Assembly: GCF_002836745.1 (NCBI RefSeq)
Contig: NZ_PJAR01000040.1
Location: 124,001 to 188,000, forward strand
Length of the DNA stretch: 64,000 nucleotides
DNA from: Glaciecola sp. 33A
GTDB lineage: Bacteria; Pseudomonadota; Gammaproteobacteria; Enterobacterales; Alteromonadaceae
Direction: 5' to 3'
Of the stretch, positions 28,574 through 38,067 are shown one piece after another. The stretch's first letter is position 1, and every line of letters starts with the position of its first letter. A model generated the notes under the pieces. The model was given only the letters and a program-made list of their open reading frames with translations, did no database searches and was not told the DNA's origin. A program made the translations under genes and the position numbers.

Positions 28574-28652
28574 GTAGATTAGACTGCTCTTTTAAAATTT
28601 ATGGAATTGTACAAAAAGAAACGAGACAATGTCACGCTGATTTTGCTTCAAA

Positions 28653-29216
28653 TTACGAATGATTTCGTAAATACCAAGCTAAACATAGACCTGCGATAAA
28701 ACCAAATAAATGTGACTCCCAAGATATGTAGGGTTGGCTGGGTAAAACGCCCCAAATCATCCCTCCATAGAAAAATGCAACAACCACCGAGATAATGATT
28801 TGAAAGAAGCGTTTACTGAGAAATCCAGCCAATACTAAGTAACCAAAATACCCGTAAATAATACCACTTGCACCTAAATGAAATGATGTCCGAGCAAACA
28901 TCCATACCAGTAAGCCGGTTATTACGATGAGCCCAAAAGACACGGTAATAAAGCGCTTACCTCCAAATTGTAGCAATAATAATGAAAATATAGCTAAGGT
29001 CACTAAGTTGGATACAAAGTGAGCAAAGTTGGCATGTAAAAATGGTGCTGTAAAAATGTAGGCTAGGTAGCTTAACTCTCTAGGATAAATACTAAACTGA
29101 TTAAAGTAGCGACCACTGAGCATGTTGACCGCTTCAATCACCGTTAAAAAACCAACGACATAGCTAACCCAAATAAGTTGTCGTTTTAAAGAGGTTGGTG
29201 ATTTGACTGCACTCAA
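28653..29216 (-). CDS. rhomboid-family intramembrane serine protease
   Basis: 187 residues with six hydrophobic segments. The N-terminal HANFAHFVSN (61-70) is the conserved rhomboid His/Asn motif, the catalytic serine is Ser117 in GASGIIYG, and the catalytic histidine is His169 in WESHLFGFIAG. The dyad is intact, so it is probably active, cleaving single-pass membrane substrates within the inner membrane. It starts at TTG 29216 with AGGA about 9 nt upstream. It lies 25 bp after the ATP-grasp gene and looks like part of the same transcript as the PspA/potassium-channel module, where a membrane-protein protease would fit a stress role. Confidence 0.88.
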   Translation of the reverse strand: MSAVKSPTSLKRQLIWVSYVVGFLTVIEAVNMLSGRYFNQFSIYPRELSYLAYIFTAPFLHANFAHFVSNLVTLAIFSLLLLQFGGKRFITVSFGLIVITGLLVWMFARTSFHLGASGIIYGYFGYLVLAGFLSKRFFQIIISVVVAFFYGGMIWGVLPSQPYISWESHLFGFIAGLCLAWYLRNHS

Positions 29217-29241
29217 TGTGATTTATCCTACTGGTTAAAAA

Positions 29242-30417
29242 TTACAAAATAATATGTGGCATATAGCGCGACAGGTCTTGCGTAATAGCCGACTTGTCTT
29301 CACGTACCGATATACCTGCAGCTTCATCATCGACCAACCACGATCCAATTAAGGTATAGTTATCAGCAAATTTCGGCAACGGCGTATGCGCTTGATAAAT
29401 AAAGCCCTCTTCGCCATAGGGACCGTCGGATGAGAGGCTCATTTTACCATTCTCTAAAATATCAATATTTGCACCTTCACGAGAATAAAGTGGTTTTCTA
29501 ACCCATTTTTTTACGTCTGGTAGCGCATTCATACTGGCCATATCAGATTCAAAAAAAGCAGGTAATAAATTAGGGTGTCCTTTGAATTCCTGCCACAACA
29601 GGGGTAGCAATGCTTTATTTGAAAGAACGCTTTTCCATATAGGTTCGATCCAGCCAGTATTTGCTTTTAAGGCGTGAGGGCCAAATTCTTCACGTTGCAT
29701 AAACTCCCACGGATATAGTTTAAAGCAATGTGACATAATTTGGTCTTGCAAGTCGGTGAGTTCACCGCTCTCTGCAAGTCCTACATCTTCAATGTAAACA
29801 AAGTAGTCATCGAGACCTGCTTCTTTAGCACAGTCTTGTAAATATTGAACCGTACCTCGGTCCTCATCAGTGTCTTTGCAACAAGCGAAGTGAAGATAGT
29901 TAATGCCGTAGTAATCAGCAATCACTTTAAAGCGATTAACGAGCTTTTCTTGCAATGAATTAAATTGGTCAGCACGTTTGTTGAGTTGGTTATTGTCTAC
30001 ATTATTTTCAAGCCACAACCATTGCCAAAAACCTGATTCGTACAAACTGGTGGGGGTATCTGCATTATTTTCAAGCAGCTTGGCTGGCGACCGTCCGTCG
30101 TATACCAAGTCTAATCTTGAATAAAGAGAGGGTTCTTTTGCTTGCCACGAATCTGCAATTGCTTGCCAGTAATCACTCGGTATAGCAAATTGAGTCAGTC
30201 TCTCTTCGCTTTTAGAGACAAGGTCCACCACATGTAAACACATCTGGTGGATTTCTTCAGTTGGAGACTCAAGGTCTCTTTCTATCTGCTCTAATGTAAA
30301 TTGATAGTAAGCGGTTTCATCCCAGTAAGCTTGTCCGTGCATAGTATGGAAATGAAATCCGTAATCACGCGCCATTTGTTGCCAGTTTTTTCTCGCATCA
30401 ATGGGAAGTCGCAGCAC
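29242..30417 (-). CDS. glutathionylspermidine-synthase-like ATP-grasp protein (YjfC/YgiC type)
   Basis: 391 residues. The N-terminal pre-ATP-grasp part (YWDETAYYQF) leads to an ATP-grasp fold: YDGRSPAKLLENNADTPTSL (about 107-125), EFGPHALKANTGWIEPIWK, REGANI, DGPYGEEGFIYQ, and the C-terminal GSWLVDDEAAGISVREDKS then ITQDLSRYMPH. These match the synthetase domain of glutathionylspermidine synthase, here without the amidase domain. The family forms amide bonds between a carboxylate and an amine; E. coli YgiC and YjfC lack a firmly known substrate. GTG start directly after the DUF1190 stop. It is the last gene of the yjf-like set. Confidence 0.85.
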   Translation of the reverse strand: MLRLPIDARKNWQQMARDYGFHFHTMHGQAYWDETAYYQFTLEQIERDLESPTEEIHQMCLHVVDLVSKSEERLTQFAIPSDYWQAIADSWQAKEPSLYSRLDLVYDGRSPAKLLENNADTPTSLYESGFWQWLWLENNVDNNQLNKRADQFNSLQEKLVNRFKVIADYYGINYLHFACCKDTDEDRGTVQYLQDCAKEAGLDDYFVYIEDVGLAESGELTDLQDQIMSHCFKLYPWEFMQREEFGPHALKANTGWIEPIWKSVLSNKALLPLLWQEFKGHPNLLPAFFESDMASMNALPDVKKWVRKPLYSREGANIDILENGKMSLSSDGPYGEEGFIYQAHTPLPKFADNYTLIGSWLVDDEAAGISVREDKSAITQDLSRYMPHIIL

Positions 30418-31035
30418 TTAGCCACCCCAGCCTTTGCCGCTACTTCTGCTGCCCCATGAGGCTTTTGCACGCACACTGCTACCAAACCCGCCGCGACTTA
30501 TTGTGCGAGTAATAGCTGGTTTTTTATCAAATGCACTCGGACTTACGCTGAGCTTGCTCCTCCTCGAATCACCAAAGTTACGGCCATCGGCTCCAACCCA
30601 GTTATTCCGATAGGATGAATAACGAGAATAGGAAGTAAACATGGGTTGATAATATGGACGAGGCGACATCATGTTACCTATCATGTAACCGGCCATCAAG
30701 GGCATGAAAATCGAGCTGCCATTACTGTTATATGTCTGGCATTGATTGCGACCAAATTCATATTCACAATCATTTTTGCTGTTGTACTTAGGGGCTGTTT
30801 TAGCCGCTTCAGCTAACGCACCTTTGTATGCTGCTTCACATTTTTGCGCCATAGTAGGCAGCGCATCGGCACAGTCATTGACATTCTTAAATACGACGGC
30901 CTCTTCTTTTCCACCAGAACAAGCACTGAGCAACACAGAGGCAACACCCAAAGCCAACGGTTTTAATGAAAATGCCTTGCGCATTCTCGAGAGGTCAATG
31001 TTACTACTGCGTTTTTGATTACTGTTAGTTTGCAT
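30418..31035 (-). CDS. DUF1190 lipoprotein (YgiB/YjfM family)
   Basis: 205 residues. A signal peptide ends in the lipobox LSAC (Cys about 39). The body has conserved cysteines (DCADAL, QKCEAAY, NDCEYEFGRNQC) and a Gly/Ser/Arg-rich C-terminus ending GKGWGG, both typical of YgiB. I start at 31035 (MQTNSNQK), with AAGGAG about 10 nt upstream and 14 bp after the DUF350 stop; a longer frame to 31065 overlaps that gene. In E. coli the homologues pair with the ATP-grasp proteins YgiC and YjfC, as here. Function is unknown; it is presumably anchored in the envelope. Confidence 0.85.
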   Translation of the reverse strand: MQTNSNQKRSSNIDLSRMRKAFSLKPLALGVASVLLSACSGGKEEAVVFKNVNDCADALPTMAQKCEAAYKGALAEAAKTAPKYNSKNDCEYEFGRNQCQTYNSNGSSIFMPLMAGYMIGNMMSPRPYYQPMFTSYSRYSSYRNNWVGADGRNFGDSRRSKLSVSPSAFDKKPAITRTISRGGFGSSVRAKASWGSRSSGKGWGG

Positions 31036-31049
31036 ATTTGGATTACTCC

Positions 31050-31466
31050 TTAGTAGCTCATGCAAGCGGCGTTAAGCAAGCCTACAGCAACTGACATTGC
31101 GCCTAACATGACGCCTGCGGATACTTCATTATTTTGAATTCGTTCAGCAATTTTTGGCATGAAGGTAAAACGCAAAAGTGCAAATGCGAGCAGTTGTGCG
31201 ACAATTGCAACCACACCCCAAATAGCATAATCGAGTAAAAACTCTGAATTCTTAACTGCACCGGACAATGCAATGGCAAAACCAATCATTGCGCCACCAA
31301 AACCAATAGCAGCGGCGGTACTTTTTTCTTCTTTTACCAATTTCCATTCGTCATGCGGTGTTACAAAAGCATAGACAATTTTGAAAACAAAGAATAGGGC
31401 GATAGAGATAACAAAATATAAAGCGAAATTCTGTAATCCGGCGATTGAGTTGAGTACTGCGTCCAT
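31050..31466 (-). CDS. DUF350 membrane protein (YjfL family)
   Basis: 138 residues with four hydrophobic segments (about 10-32, 48-68, 78-98, 115-135), the pattern of two DUF350 units. Gly-rich helices such as AAIGFGGAMIGFAIALSGAV are characteristic. It is an inner-membrane protein without catalytic motifs and corresponds to yjfL in the E. coli yjfIJKLMC order. A good ribosome site (TTAAGGAAAA) precedes ATG 31466, 10 bp after the DUF2491 gene. Confidence 0.86.
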   Translation of the reverse strand: MDAVLNSIAGLQNFALYFVISIALFFVFKIVYAFVTPHDEWKLVKEEKSTAAAIGFGGAMIGFAIALSGAVKNSEFLLDYAIWGVVAIVAQLLAFALLRFTFMPKIAERIQNNEVSAGVMLGAMSVAVGLLNAACMSY

Positions 31467-31476
31467 TTTATTTTCC

Positions 31477-32130
31477 TTAACCGTTTATTATTATATCTGC
31501 AGGTGACAAGTTAAAACCGGTGCTAATGACCAAACATCTGTCATGGTTATTACCAACGATCTTTTCTTCACCCGATACTAACATAGCTTCCACATCATCT
31601 TCTGAAATAGATTTCTCATAAAGCATTACAAATTGATCTGTTGTAGTAACATCACCGTCTTGTTCGAAAGTGGTTTCGGTCATTGCCACCGGAGGTGATA
31701 CCTCGCCAACTGCATCCCAAACGCGCTCATAGTCGTCGCCATCCAAGGAATACACGGGCTGTGAAATGCCATTGTTAATTAATTCTTGCCATTGAGTTTC
31801 AGAACCAACTGTCTTGGTATCGTAAAAGTACCAGAGTTTGACGTCGGTAATGTGATTCTCTGTTTCGCCACCATCAGTAATTACTTGCAAAAAAGCATCA
31901 TCATCAGTATAAAAACGAAACATGGTGCCGCCAGTATCAAGTATGACTTTGCCAACAGCTTGAATAAGGTGCTTGCTTGCAGCACCTTTTACCTTGAGGG
32001 CTGGTTCTATTAATTTTAGTTTGAGTGGGTCGAGTTCGAATGAACCGCCCAAATACAAGCCCAAGATTTCTGGACTGTCAGGTTTATGTGCTTGCTCTTT
32101 ATCTTTTCTTCCAAATAATCTGCCAAACAT
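31477..32130 (-). CDS. DUF2491 protein (YjfK family)
   Basis: 217 residues, soluble, no signal peptide. The sequence has an acidic beta-rich body (LGLYLGGSFELDPLKLKL, then GGTMFRFYTDDDAFLQVI, then DVKLWYFYDT) typical of YjfK/DUF2491. Length agrees with the E. coli protein (about 219). AAGGAG lies just before ATG 32130. It lies between the potassium channel and the DUF350 gene. No function is known; a cytoplasmic partner of the PspA-like protein is a plausible inference from constant linkage. Confidence 0.82.
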   Translation of the reverse strand: MFGRLFGRKDKEQAHKPDSPEILGLYLGGSFELDPLKLKLIEPALKVKGAASKHLIQAVGKVILDTGGTMFRFYTDDDAFLQVITDGGETENHITDVKLWYFYDTKTVGSETQWQELINNGISQPVYSLDGDDYERVWDAVGEVSPPVAMTETTFEQDGDVTTTDQFVMLYEKSISEDDVEAMLVSGEEKIVGNNHDRCLVISTGFNLSPADIIING

Positions 32131-32158
32131 AGTTAACTCCTTCAGCTCTTATTTATTA

Positions 32159-33208
32159 TCAGTTCAGGCTATTCCAATCAATATTATTGATACGATGTTC
32201 TGCTATATAAAACACCTTGTTACCAGGTTTTACGACATCGTCGAAATTCGGATTAACGGATATTTGATTGACCCTTTGTGGCGACGAATAGCCGATGAAT
32301 GTTGCGTTATATTGTCTTTTAAGACCTATGAACAGCTTTTCAACACTCAAGTCACTAACATTACCCGGTAATTCGACTGAAAACTGCGCCTGACCCTCTT
32401 CTACATCCAATAGATCATGATGTAAGAGGCTAGAACCAGGATCGGATACTGACTTTGCGAGCATTTCGACTGCAACGCTCGGCGTGCACTCAACTTCAGG
32501 ACAATGCTGTTGCAATAAGCCGACTAAGTTTTCATCTTCAAAATACGCCACTTTGTGCGCTTTAGGGTTACGCTTAGAGCAATATAGCGCTGTCGTTAAG
32601 GTGAGGTCGTCATATGGATTATCGATGAGTATTGTTTTTGCCGTTGCGATGCATGCTCGGTCCATATCCTCATCCCGATTAAATGAACTGACATGCACAA
32701 ATTCAATTTCTGATGGGCGCGGATTTTCAATATCTGCCTTTACACACAGCACAATATCCGGATTTTCCGGCATATCCCGCTTTTCCTTTATCAACAATTT
32801 TAATAATTGTTCAGTGCGTTTTTCATTCCAACCGATAATTAAAATATGATTAGAGACATTTAACGGTTTCAAACCTCTTGCTCCTCTTCTCCACTGATCA
32901 CTTACCCATGACGCAATGCGTCCAATGATCAAAGCAAATATACTTAACCCAAGCGGAATAACATACAACGCAACAATTAGCTTACCTGCCGGTGTTGACG
33001 GCGACATATCACCATAGCCAACAGTTGAGCCGGTAACAACAAGCCAATAAAAATAGTCAGATGCGTTTAGAAAGGCACGTTCACCTGCTAAGAAAAGCAA
33101 TATCCAACTGGAGACTGTATAAAATAAAAGCGCTGCTACTAAAGTGTACCAACGCAGCTCGGAAAAGTATTTCACGCATAGTTTTTTGAGTCTTACCCAA
33201 TGTAACAT
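32159..33208 (-). CDS. two-helix potassium channel with RCK domain
   Basis: 349 residues. The first membrane helix is at about 21-41, the pore helix and selectivity filter TVGYGD at 62-67, and the second helix at about 75-99. After a basic linker comes a cytoplasmic RCK/TrkA-N-like domain from about 120, beginning HILIIGWNEK. As in MthK and BK channels, GWNEK replaces the nucleotide-binding GxGxxG, so it may not bind NAD. The C-terminal half (about 250-345) looks like a second regulatory domain. It is a potassium channel that would change membrane potential. It is inserted between pspA and DUF2491 relative to the E. coli order and is preceded by a terminator-like hairpin. Confidence 0.88.
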   Translation of the reverse strand: MLHWVRLKKLCVKYFSELRWYTLVAALLFYTVSSWILLFLAGERAFLNASDYFYWLVVTGSTVGYGDMSPSTPAGKLIVALYVIPLGLSIFALIIGRIASWVSDQWRRGARGLKPLNVSNHILIIGWNEKRTEQLLKLLIKEKRDMPENPDIVLCVKADIENPRPSEIEFVHVSSFNRDEDMDRACIATAKTILIDNPYDDLTLTTALYCSKRNPKAHKVAYFEDENLVGLLQQHCPEVECTPSVAVEMLAKSVSDPGSSLLHHDLLDVEEGQAQFSVELPGNVSDLSVEKLFIGLKRQYNATFIGYSSPQRVNQISVNPNFDDVVKPGNKVFYIAEHRINNIDWNSLN

Positions 33209-33243
33209 GAATGAGTATTTTCCTTTAAATCTAAGATACGACG

Positions 33244-33270
33244 AAAAACGGCAACCCTAAGGCTGCCGTT
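33244..33270 (-). terminator. terminator-like hairpin between pspA and the channel gene
   Basis: On the minus strand AACGGCAGCC-TTAG-GGTTGCCGTT (one G-U pair) is followed by five T. It begins 11 bp after the pspA stop. It would reduce transcription of the channel and downstream genes relative to DUF2170 and pspA. Confidence 0.8.
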
Positions 33271-33280
33271 TCCAATTAAC

Positions 33281-33961
33281 TTACTTACCAAGTATACGGC
33301 TTAGTTCGTCGTCAGCTGATGCTGAACCGCCTTTAATACCTGCTCCAGCCAATCGTTTTTCAAGATCATCGGAGGAATCGCCTTGCGCAAGTTCTTCAGC
33401 GGCCTCAAGTTCAGCACTTCGCAATGTCTGCTTCTCTTGAATCCGAGATAGTGATTCAGTTGCTGTTTTCATCTTACTGTTAGCGCCTAAATGACTAGAC
33501 GAAACGGCCACTTGAGCCCGTTGTACAGATTCCGTAGCCTTAATCATATCCACTTGTTGCTCCAAACGACGTAAGTTGTTTTTTGCTTGGTTTATGTTGC
33601 CCCCAAGTTGTTTTTCTGACTTCGTGAACTGATCCAAATAAGCTTGCTCTGTTTCAACTTGGCCACGCAACTCAGATACACGTTGAGCACAGTCAAGCGC
33701 TAGTTGGCGGTCGGTATCAATCGCCTTTCTGGCGTGAACTTCATATTCACCAATAGACTTGTTTAGTCCATCTACTTTTTGCTGCGATAATTTACACTTT
33801 GCTAAAATTTGTGTACGTGCATGGTCTGATTTTCGCAGTTCATCTTTAGCTTCACGAATTTCTTGCTCAAGAATTTTAATCGCTTGAGTATCAACAACCG
33901 CTTGCGCTGCTTCAGTAGCGGTACCTTTTACGGCAGTAAATAATTTTTTCCAAACTGACAT
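33281..33961 (-). CDS. PspA/IM30 family protein (YjfJ type)
   Basis: 226 residues, almost entirely helical with long coiled-coil heptads (about 25-190), for example EQEIREAKDELRKSDHARTQ and VETEQAYLDQFTKSEKQL. The N-terminus MSVWKKLFTAVKG is amphipathic and could bind membrane. This is the PspA/Vipp1 (bacterial ESCRT-III) fold, which stabilises damaged inner membrane. It corresponds to E. coli YjfJ rather than the PspF-controlled PspA, since no pspBC lie nearby. CCGGAG precedes its ATG. It is the second gene of the module, 26 bp after DUF2170. Confidence 0.88.
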   Translation of the reverse strand: MSVWKKLFTAVKGTATEAAQAVVDTQAIKILEQEIREAKDELRKSDHARTQILAKCKLSQQKVDGLNKSIGEYEVHARKAIDTDRQLALDCAQRVSELRGQVETEQAYLDQFTKSEKQLGGNINQAKNNLRRLEQQVDMIKATESVQRAQVAVSSSHLGANSKMKTATESLSRIQEKQTLRSAELEAAEELAQGDSSDDLEKRLAGAGIKGGSASADDELSRILGK

Positions 33962-33987
33962 GGTAATCTCCGGTTATTTACAATTAA

Positions 33988-34383
33988 TTAGTTAGATTTT
34001 AAAAAATCTTGGTAAGCATCTAAAAATGCTTCTACGTTTTGAAATAATGTCGAAATTTCGATCAACACACTTTCTTCTTTTGATTGGCCACTTAAGGAGC
34101 CAAAAGCTGTGTAGTACTGATTTCCTGCAACTGAAGAGATGCCTATTGTGGTTAACGGAAAAATCATATGCGTTCTTAAAATCTCCTCGTTCAACGCCGC
34201 TGAGTCTTTCACTTCGTCTAGCGAGAACAATAAAGATTCAACCAGTATTTGTTCACCGCTAATTGCCAACCAGGCATCAATTCCATCTTCATTTGCTATA
34301 AGCAAACAATCTGCTTCGTGTGTAACTACATATCCCTCTTGAGCAGAAATAATTTCTGCTAGTTGTGATAGTTCCCACGTCAT
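33988..34383 (-). CDS. DUF2170 protein (YjfI family)
   Basis: 131 residues, soluble and acidic, no signal. WELSQLAEIISAQEGYVVTHE at the start and LRTHMIFPLTTIGIS near the middle match the DUF2170/YjfI pattern and length (about 133). It is the first gene of the yjf-like transcript, with TAGGAG before ATG 34383, divergent from the DUF6471 gene. Function is unknown; permanent linkage to a PspA protein suggests it modulates it. Confidence 0.83.
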   Translation of the reverse strand: MTWELSQLAEIISAQEGYVVTHEADCLLIANEDGIDAWLAISGEQILVESLLFSLDEVKDSAALNEEILRTHMIFPLTTIGISSVAGNQYYTAFGSLSGQSKEESVLIEISTLFQNVEAFLDAYQDFLKSN

Positions 34384-34586
34384 TCATCTTCTCCTAAAAG
34401 TGTGTTTTACCATGTCGTCATCTATAATAGACCCTTAATATTGATTCAACAACATGGCTGACCTCGAACTTGACATAAGTATAGTCACAAGGTAAAAATA
34501 AAGTCAAATATTTTTTTCACATTTGGGTCAAATAATGTTTAAATGTGAATTATACATTACAAAAGTAACTTATATATAGGTGTATT

Positions 34587-34844
34587 ATGAAGCCAAAAAC
34601 AAGTGACTGGCGCAACTTGGTTCAGCGTTTACTAAAGACGGAATTATCTAAAAAGGGGATTAAGTATCAGGATCTTAGCGATAAACTGAGCGCTGTGGGC
34701 GTTGATCAAAGCGCAGATAACCTGCGAAACAAAATAAATAAGGGTATTTTAGGAGCAGACTTATTGCTACAAATTGTCTTTGTACTCAATATTAAACAAA
34801 TTAAGTATGAAGATATTGAAGAAATACTGGCTGACATGCAATAG
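34587..34844 (+). CDS. small DUF6471 protein
   Basis: 85 residues. Helical throughout, with WRNLVQRLLKTELSKKGIKYQDLSDKL, then an RNKINKG segment and a C-terminal helix pair; the arrangement resembles a short helix-turn-helix of the DUF6471 family. A DNA-binding role is plausible but not shown. It is divergent from the DUF2170/pspA operon 203 bp away and could regulate it. The ribosome site is weak (ATATAGGTGT). No clear terminator follows on the plus strand. Confidence 0.7.
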   Translation: MKPKTSDWRNLVQRLLKTELSKKGIKYQDLSDKLSAVGVDQSADNLRNKINKGILGADLLLQIVFVLNIKQIKYEDIEEILADMQ

Positions 34845-34880
34845 ACTCCAGAATCAAAGCGAAAAAGGCGTGCTTGTTAA

Positions 34881-34930
34881 TCGCGTAATTAATAGCGCGT
34901 AAGTAAAGCGCGTAATCGAGGGCGCGTATG
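34881..34930. repeat. imperfect GCGCGTAA tandem cluster
   Basis: Four spaced copies of (T/G)CGCGTA(A/T) at 13-14 bp spacing: TCGCGTAA, GCGCGTAA, GCGCGTAA, GCGCGTAT. It lies just after the DUF6471 gene. Near-regular spacing of about 1.3 helical turns could mean binding sites or a decayed tandem repeat. Confidence 0.6.
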
Positions 34931-35008
34931 AGGCGTTTAAAAATTACCTTCGTGTTGCGCTCTTCGGGCTGTAAGGCAGAAAAACTGGTCAAAGCCTGAT
35001 TTACAGGC

Positions 35009-35034
35009 AAAAAAATACCCAGCATAACTGGGTA
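35009..35034 (-). terminator. minus-strand terminator without an annotated gene
   Basis: On the minus strand TACCCAG-TTATG-CTGGGTA is followed by seven T. No gene on the minus strand reads into it, since queA upstream points the other way. It may end a small RNA or an antisense transcript from the queA 5' region. Confidence 0.8.
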
Positions 35035-35218
35035 ATAAGTTAGTTTGGGAGAACGTCACTTAATTCTGAACTTACTATTAGAATACGCCAAAGGAATAAA
35101 AATATCAGGCGTTTTAAGTATTAGGGCTAAGTGGAAGGTATTCTATATTATACGGTAGGTGCGAGATTGATTACTTTGCGCCTTACTGACAAAGACATTC
35201 AGCGATTTTGAGAGAACC

Positions 35219-36259
35219 ATGAAGCTATCAGATTTTTATTTTGATTTACCTGAACACTTAATTGCGAAACATCCAACAGAGCTACGAACTCAAAGTCGCT
35301 TACTGCAGCTAGACGGTAATACTGGGGAAGTTTTGCATAAAAAGTTTACTGACATTTTAGGGTTGCTACAGCCAAACGATCTATTGATTTTTAATAACAC
35401 CAGAGTCATTCCTGCACGATTACATGGAACCAAAATGTCTGGTGGGAAAGTCGAGGTACTCATTGAAAGAATACTCAATGATGGCAGCGCAATGGCGCAC
35501 ATTAGGTCGAGTAAGTCGCCAAAGTCCGGTGCAATACTCACGATGGAAGGTGGGTTACAAATTGAAATGCTTGGGCGAGACAATGCACTTTTTCATATTA
35601 AGTTTATGACTGAAAAAAATGTATTTGATTTACTTGAAGAGTTTGGTCATATGCCGTTACCTCCTTATATCGATAGACCCGATGAGGAAGCCGATAAAGA
35701 ACGCTATCAAACGGTATATAATGAAAGGCCAGGTGCCGTTGCGGCGCCAACGGCGGGTCTGCATTTTGACCTTGAGATTTTAAATAGAATAAAAGAAAAA
35801 GGCGTTGAGTTAGCCTTTGTTACTTTGCATGTTGGCGCAGGTACTTTTCAACCAGTTAGGGTTGATAACATTGAAGAACACCAAATGCATGCTGAATACG
35901 CTGAAGTATCTCAAGATGTGGTTGACAAAGTGCTCGCAACTAAAGCGGCTGGCGGACGTGTGATTGCGGTTGGAACCACTTCTGTGCGTTCCATAGAATC
36001 AGCTGCTCAGGCGGCTAGCAGTGAATTGATCAGCGAATTTATGTCGGATACCAATATTTTTATATATCCGGGTTATCACTTTAAAGTGATCGATGCCATG
36101 CTGACAAACTTTCACTTGCCTGAATCGACATTAATGATGTTGATTAGTGCCTTTGCTGGACGCGATAATGTCATGCAAGCTTATGCCCAAGCAATACAAG
36201 AGGAATATCGCTTTTTTAGTTATGGTGATGCGATGTTTATAGAGCGCAAAAATACGTGA
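35219..36259 (+). CDS. queA: S-adenosylmethionine:tRNA ribosyltransferase-isomerase
   Basis: 346 residues. QueA hallmarks are [18 protein letters not shown] at the start, [70 protein letters not shown] and [19 protein letters not shown]. It transfers the ribose part of SAM to preQ1 in tRNA to give epoxyqueuosine. Tgt, which inserts preQ1, is encoded 210 bp downstream, the standard queA-tgt-yajC-secD-secF order. Confidence 0.97.
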   Translation: MKLSDFYFDLPEHLIAKHPTELRTQSRLLQLDGNTGEVLHKKFTDILGLLQPNDLLIFNNTRVIPARLHGTKMSGGKVEVLIERILNDGSAMAHIRSSKSPKSGAILTMEGGLQIEMLGRDNALFHIKFMTEKNVFDLLEEFGHMPLPPYIDRPDEEADKERYQTVYNERPGAVAAPTAGLHFDLEILNRIKEKGVELAFVTLHVGAGTFQPVRVDNIEEHQMHAEYAEVSQDVVDKVLATKAAGGRVIAVGTTSVRSIESAAQAASSELISEFMSDTNIFIYPGYHFKVIDAMLTNFHLPESTLMMLISAFAGRDNVMQAYAQAIQEEYRFFSYGDAMFIERKNT

Positions 36260-36469
36260 GCCCAACGCTATTTCTTGTTATACTGCGCGCGCAAATTCAC
36301 AGTAAGCAGCCCGTATGTTTGTTTACTGTATAACAAAGTATTATGCGTTATTCATTCTTATATGCATTGTTGCCCTTATTTTTACAACATGTTCAAAGCT
36401 TGGAAAACGTTGGATTCAGTCGTATTTTGGCATGGCAAGTGCACTGAATCACCAAGGTTAGGTTAATAA

Positions 36470-37588
<1,119 letters not shown>

Positions 37589-37671
37589 CACTAGCATTTT
37601 GTTTTATGAATGTCGTATTCACTAAACAGGAAAATAAAACAACAATAAAAACGAAATAAACGAGGATTTAT

Positions 37672-38007
37672 ATGAATTTTTTAATTTCTAGTGCATACGC
37701 ACAGGACTCTGCAGGTCAGCCGGGTGGTGAATTCGGCATGTTAATTATGTTGGCTGTTTTTGGTTTGATTTTCTATTTTCTCTTATATCGCCCACAAGCG
37801 AAGCGTGTAAAAGAACATAAAAACCTTGTTTCGTCTCTTACAAAAGGTGATGAAGTGTTAACGCAAGGCGGTTTAGTGGGCAAAATCACGAAAGTGGGTG
37901 ATGATAAAGATTTCATTGAAATCGCACTCAATGAATCGAATAACATCGTTGTACAGAAATCAGCAGTTAGTGCCGTTTTGCCGAAAGGCACAATGAAGTC
38001 AATTTAA
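37672..38007 (+). CDS. yajC: Sec translocase accessory subunit YajC
   Basis: 111 residues. A single membrane helix at about 22-44 (MLIMLAVFGLIFYFLLY) is followed by RPQAKRVKEHKNLVSSLTKGDEVLTQGGLVGKI, the standard YajC sequence, and a small beta-rich cytoplasmic domain. It associates with SecDF in the inner membrane. GAGGA lies before ATG 37672. A strong hairpin separates it from secD. Confidence 0.95.
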   Translation: MNFLISSAYAQDSAGQPGGEFGMLIMLAVFGLIFYFLLYRPQAKRVKEHKNLVSSLTKGDEVLTQGGLVGKITKVGDDKDFIEIALNESNNIVVQKSAVSAVLPKGTMKSI

Positions 38008-38016
38008 ACTTTCAAC

Positions 38017-38054
38017 AAAAAGCACAATAGCGTCTAGACTGCTATTGTGCTTTT
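38017..38054 (+). terminator. strong hairpin between yajC and secD
   Basis: AGCACAATAGC / GCTATTGTGCT (38021-38031 with 38041-38051) extends with flanking A/T pairs to about 14 bp and ends in TTTT directly before the secD ribosome site (TAGGG). It looks like a terminator or attenuator inside the conserved yajC-secD-secF operon. Confidence 0.75.
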
Positions 38055-38067
38055 GTAGGGTCCCGTT

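Larger units (their letters stand above)
34845..35218. other. intergenic region with repeats and an orphan minus-strand terminator
   Basis: These 374 bases upstream of queA hold no protein gene. They contain an imperfect GCGCGTAA repeat cluster (34881-34930), a GCCTG/CAGGC hairpin (34994-35008), a strong minus-strand terminator (35009-35034), and a TATAAT on the minus strand (35147-35152). A minus-strand small RNA is a possibility. The queA promoter must also be here, but I could not place it confidently. Confidence 0.5.

Noticed and set aside
36275-36466. 63-residue open frame between queA and tgt
   Set aside because: No ribosome site, no family resemblance, and the region is expected to be a leader for tgt.
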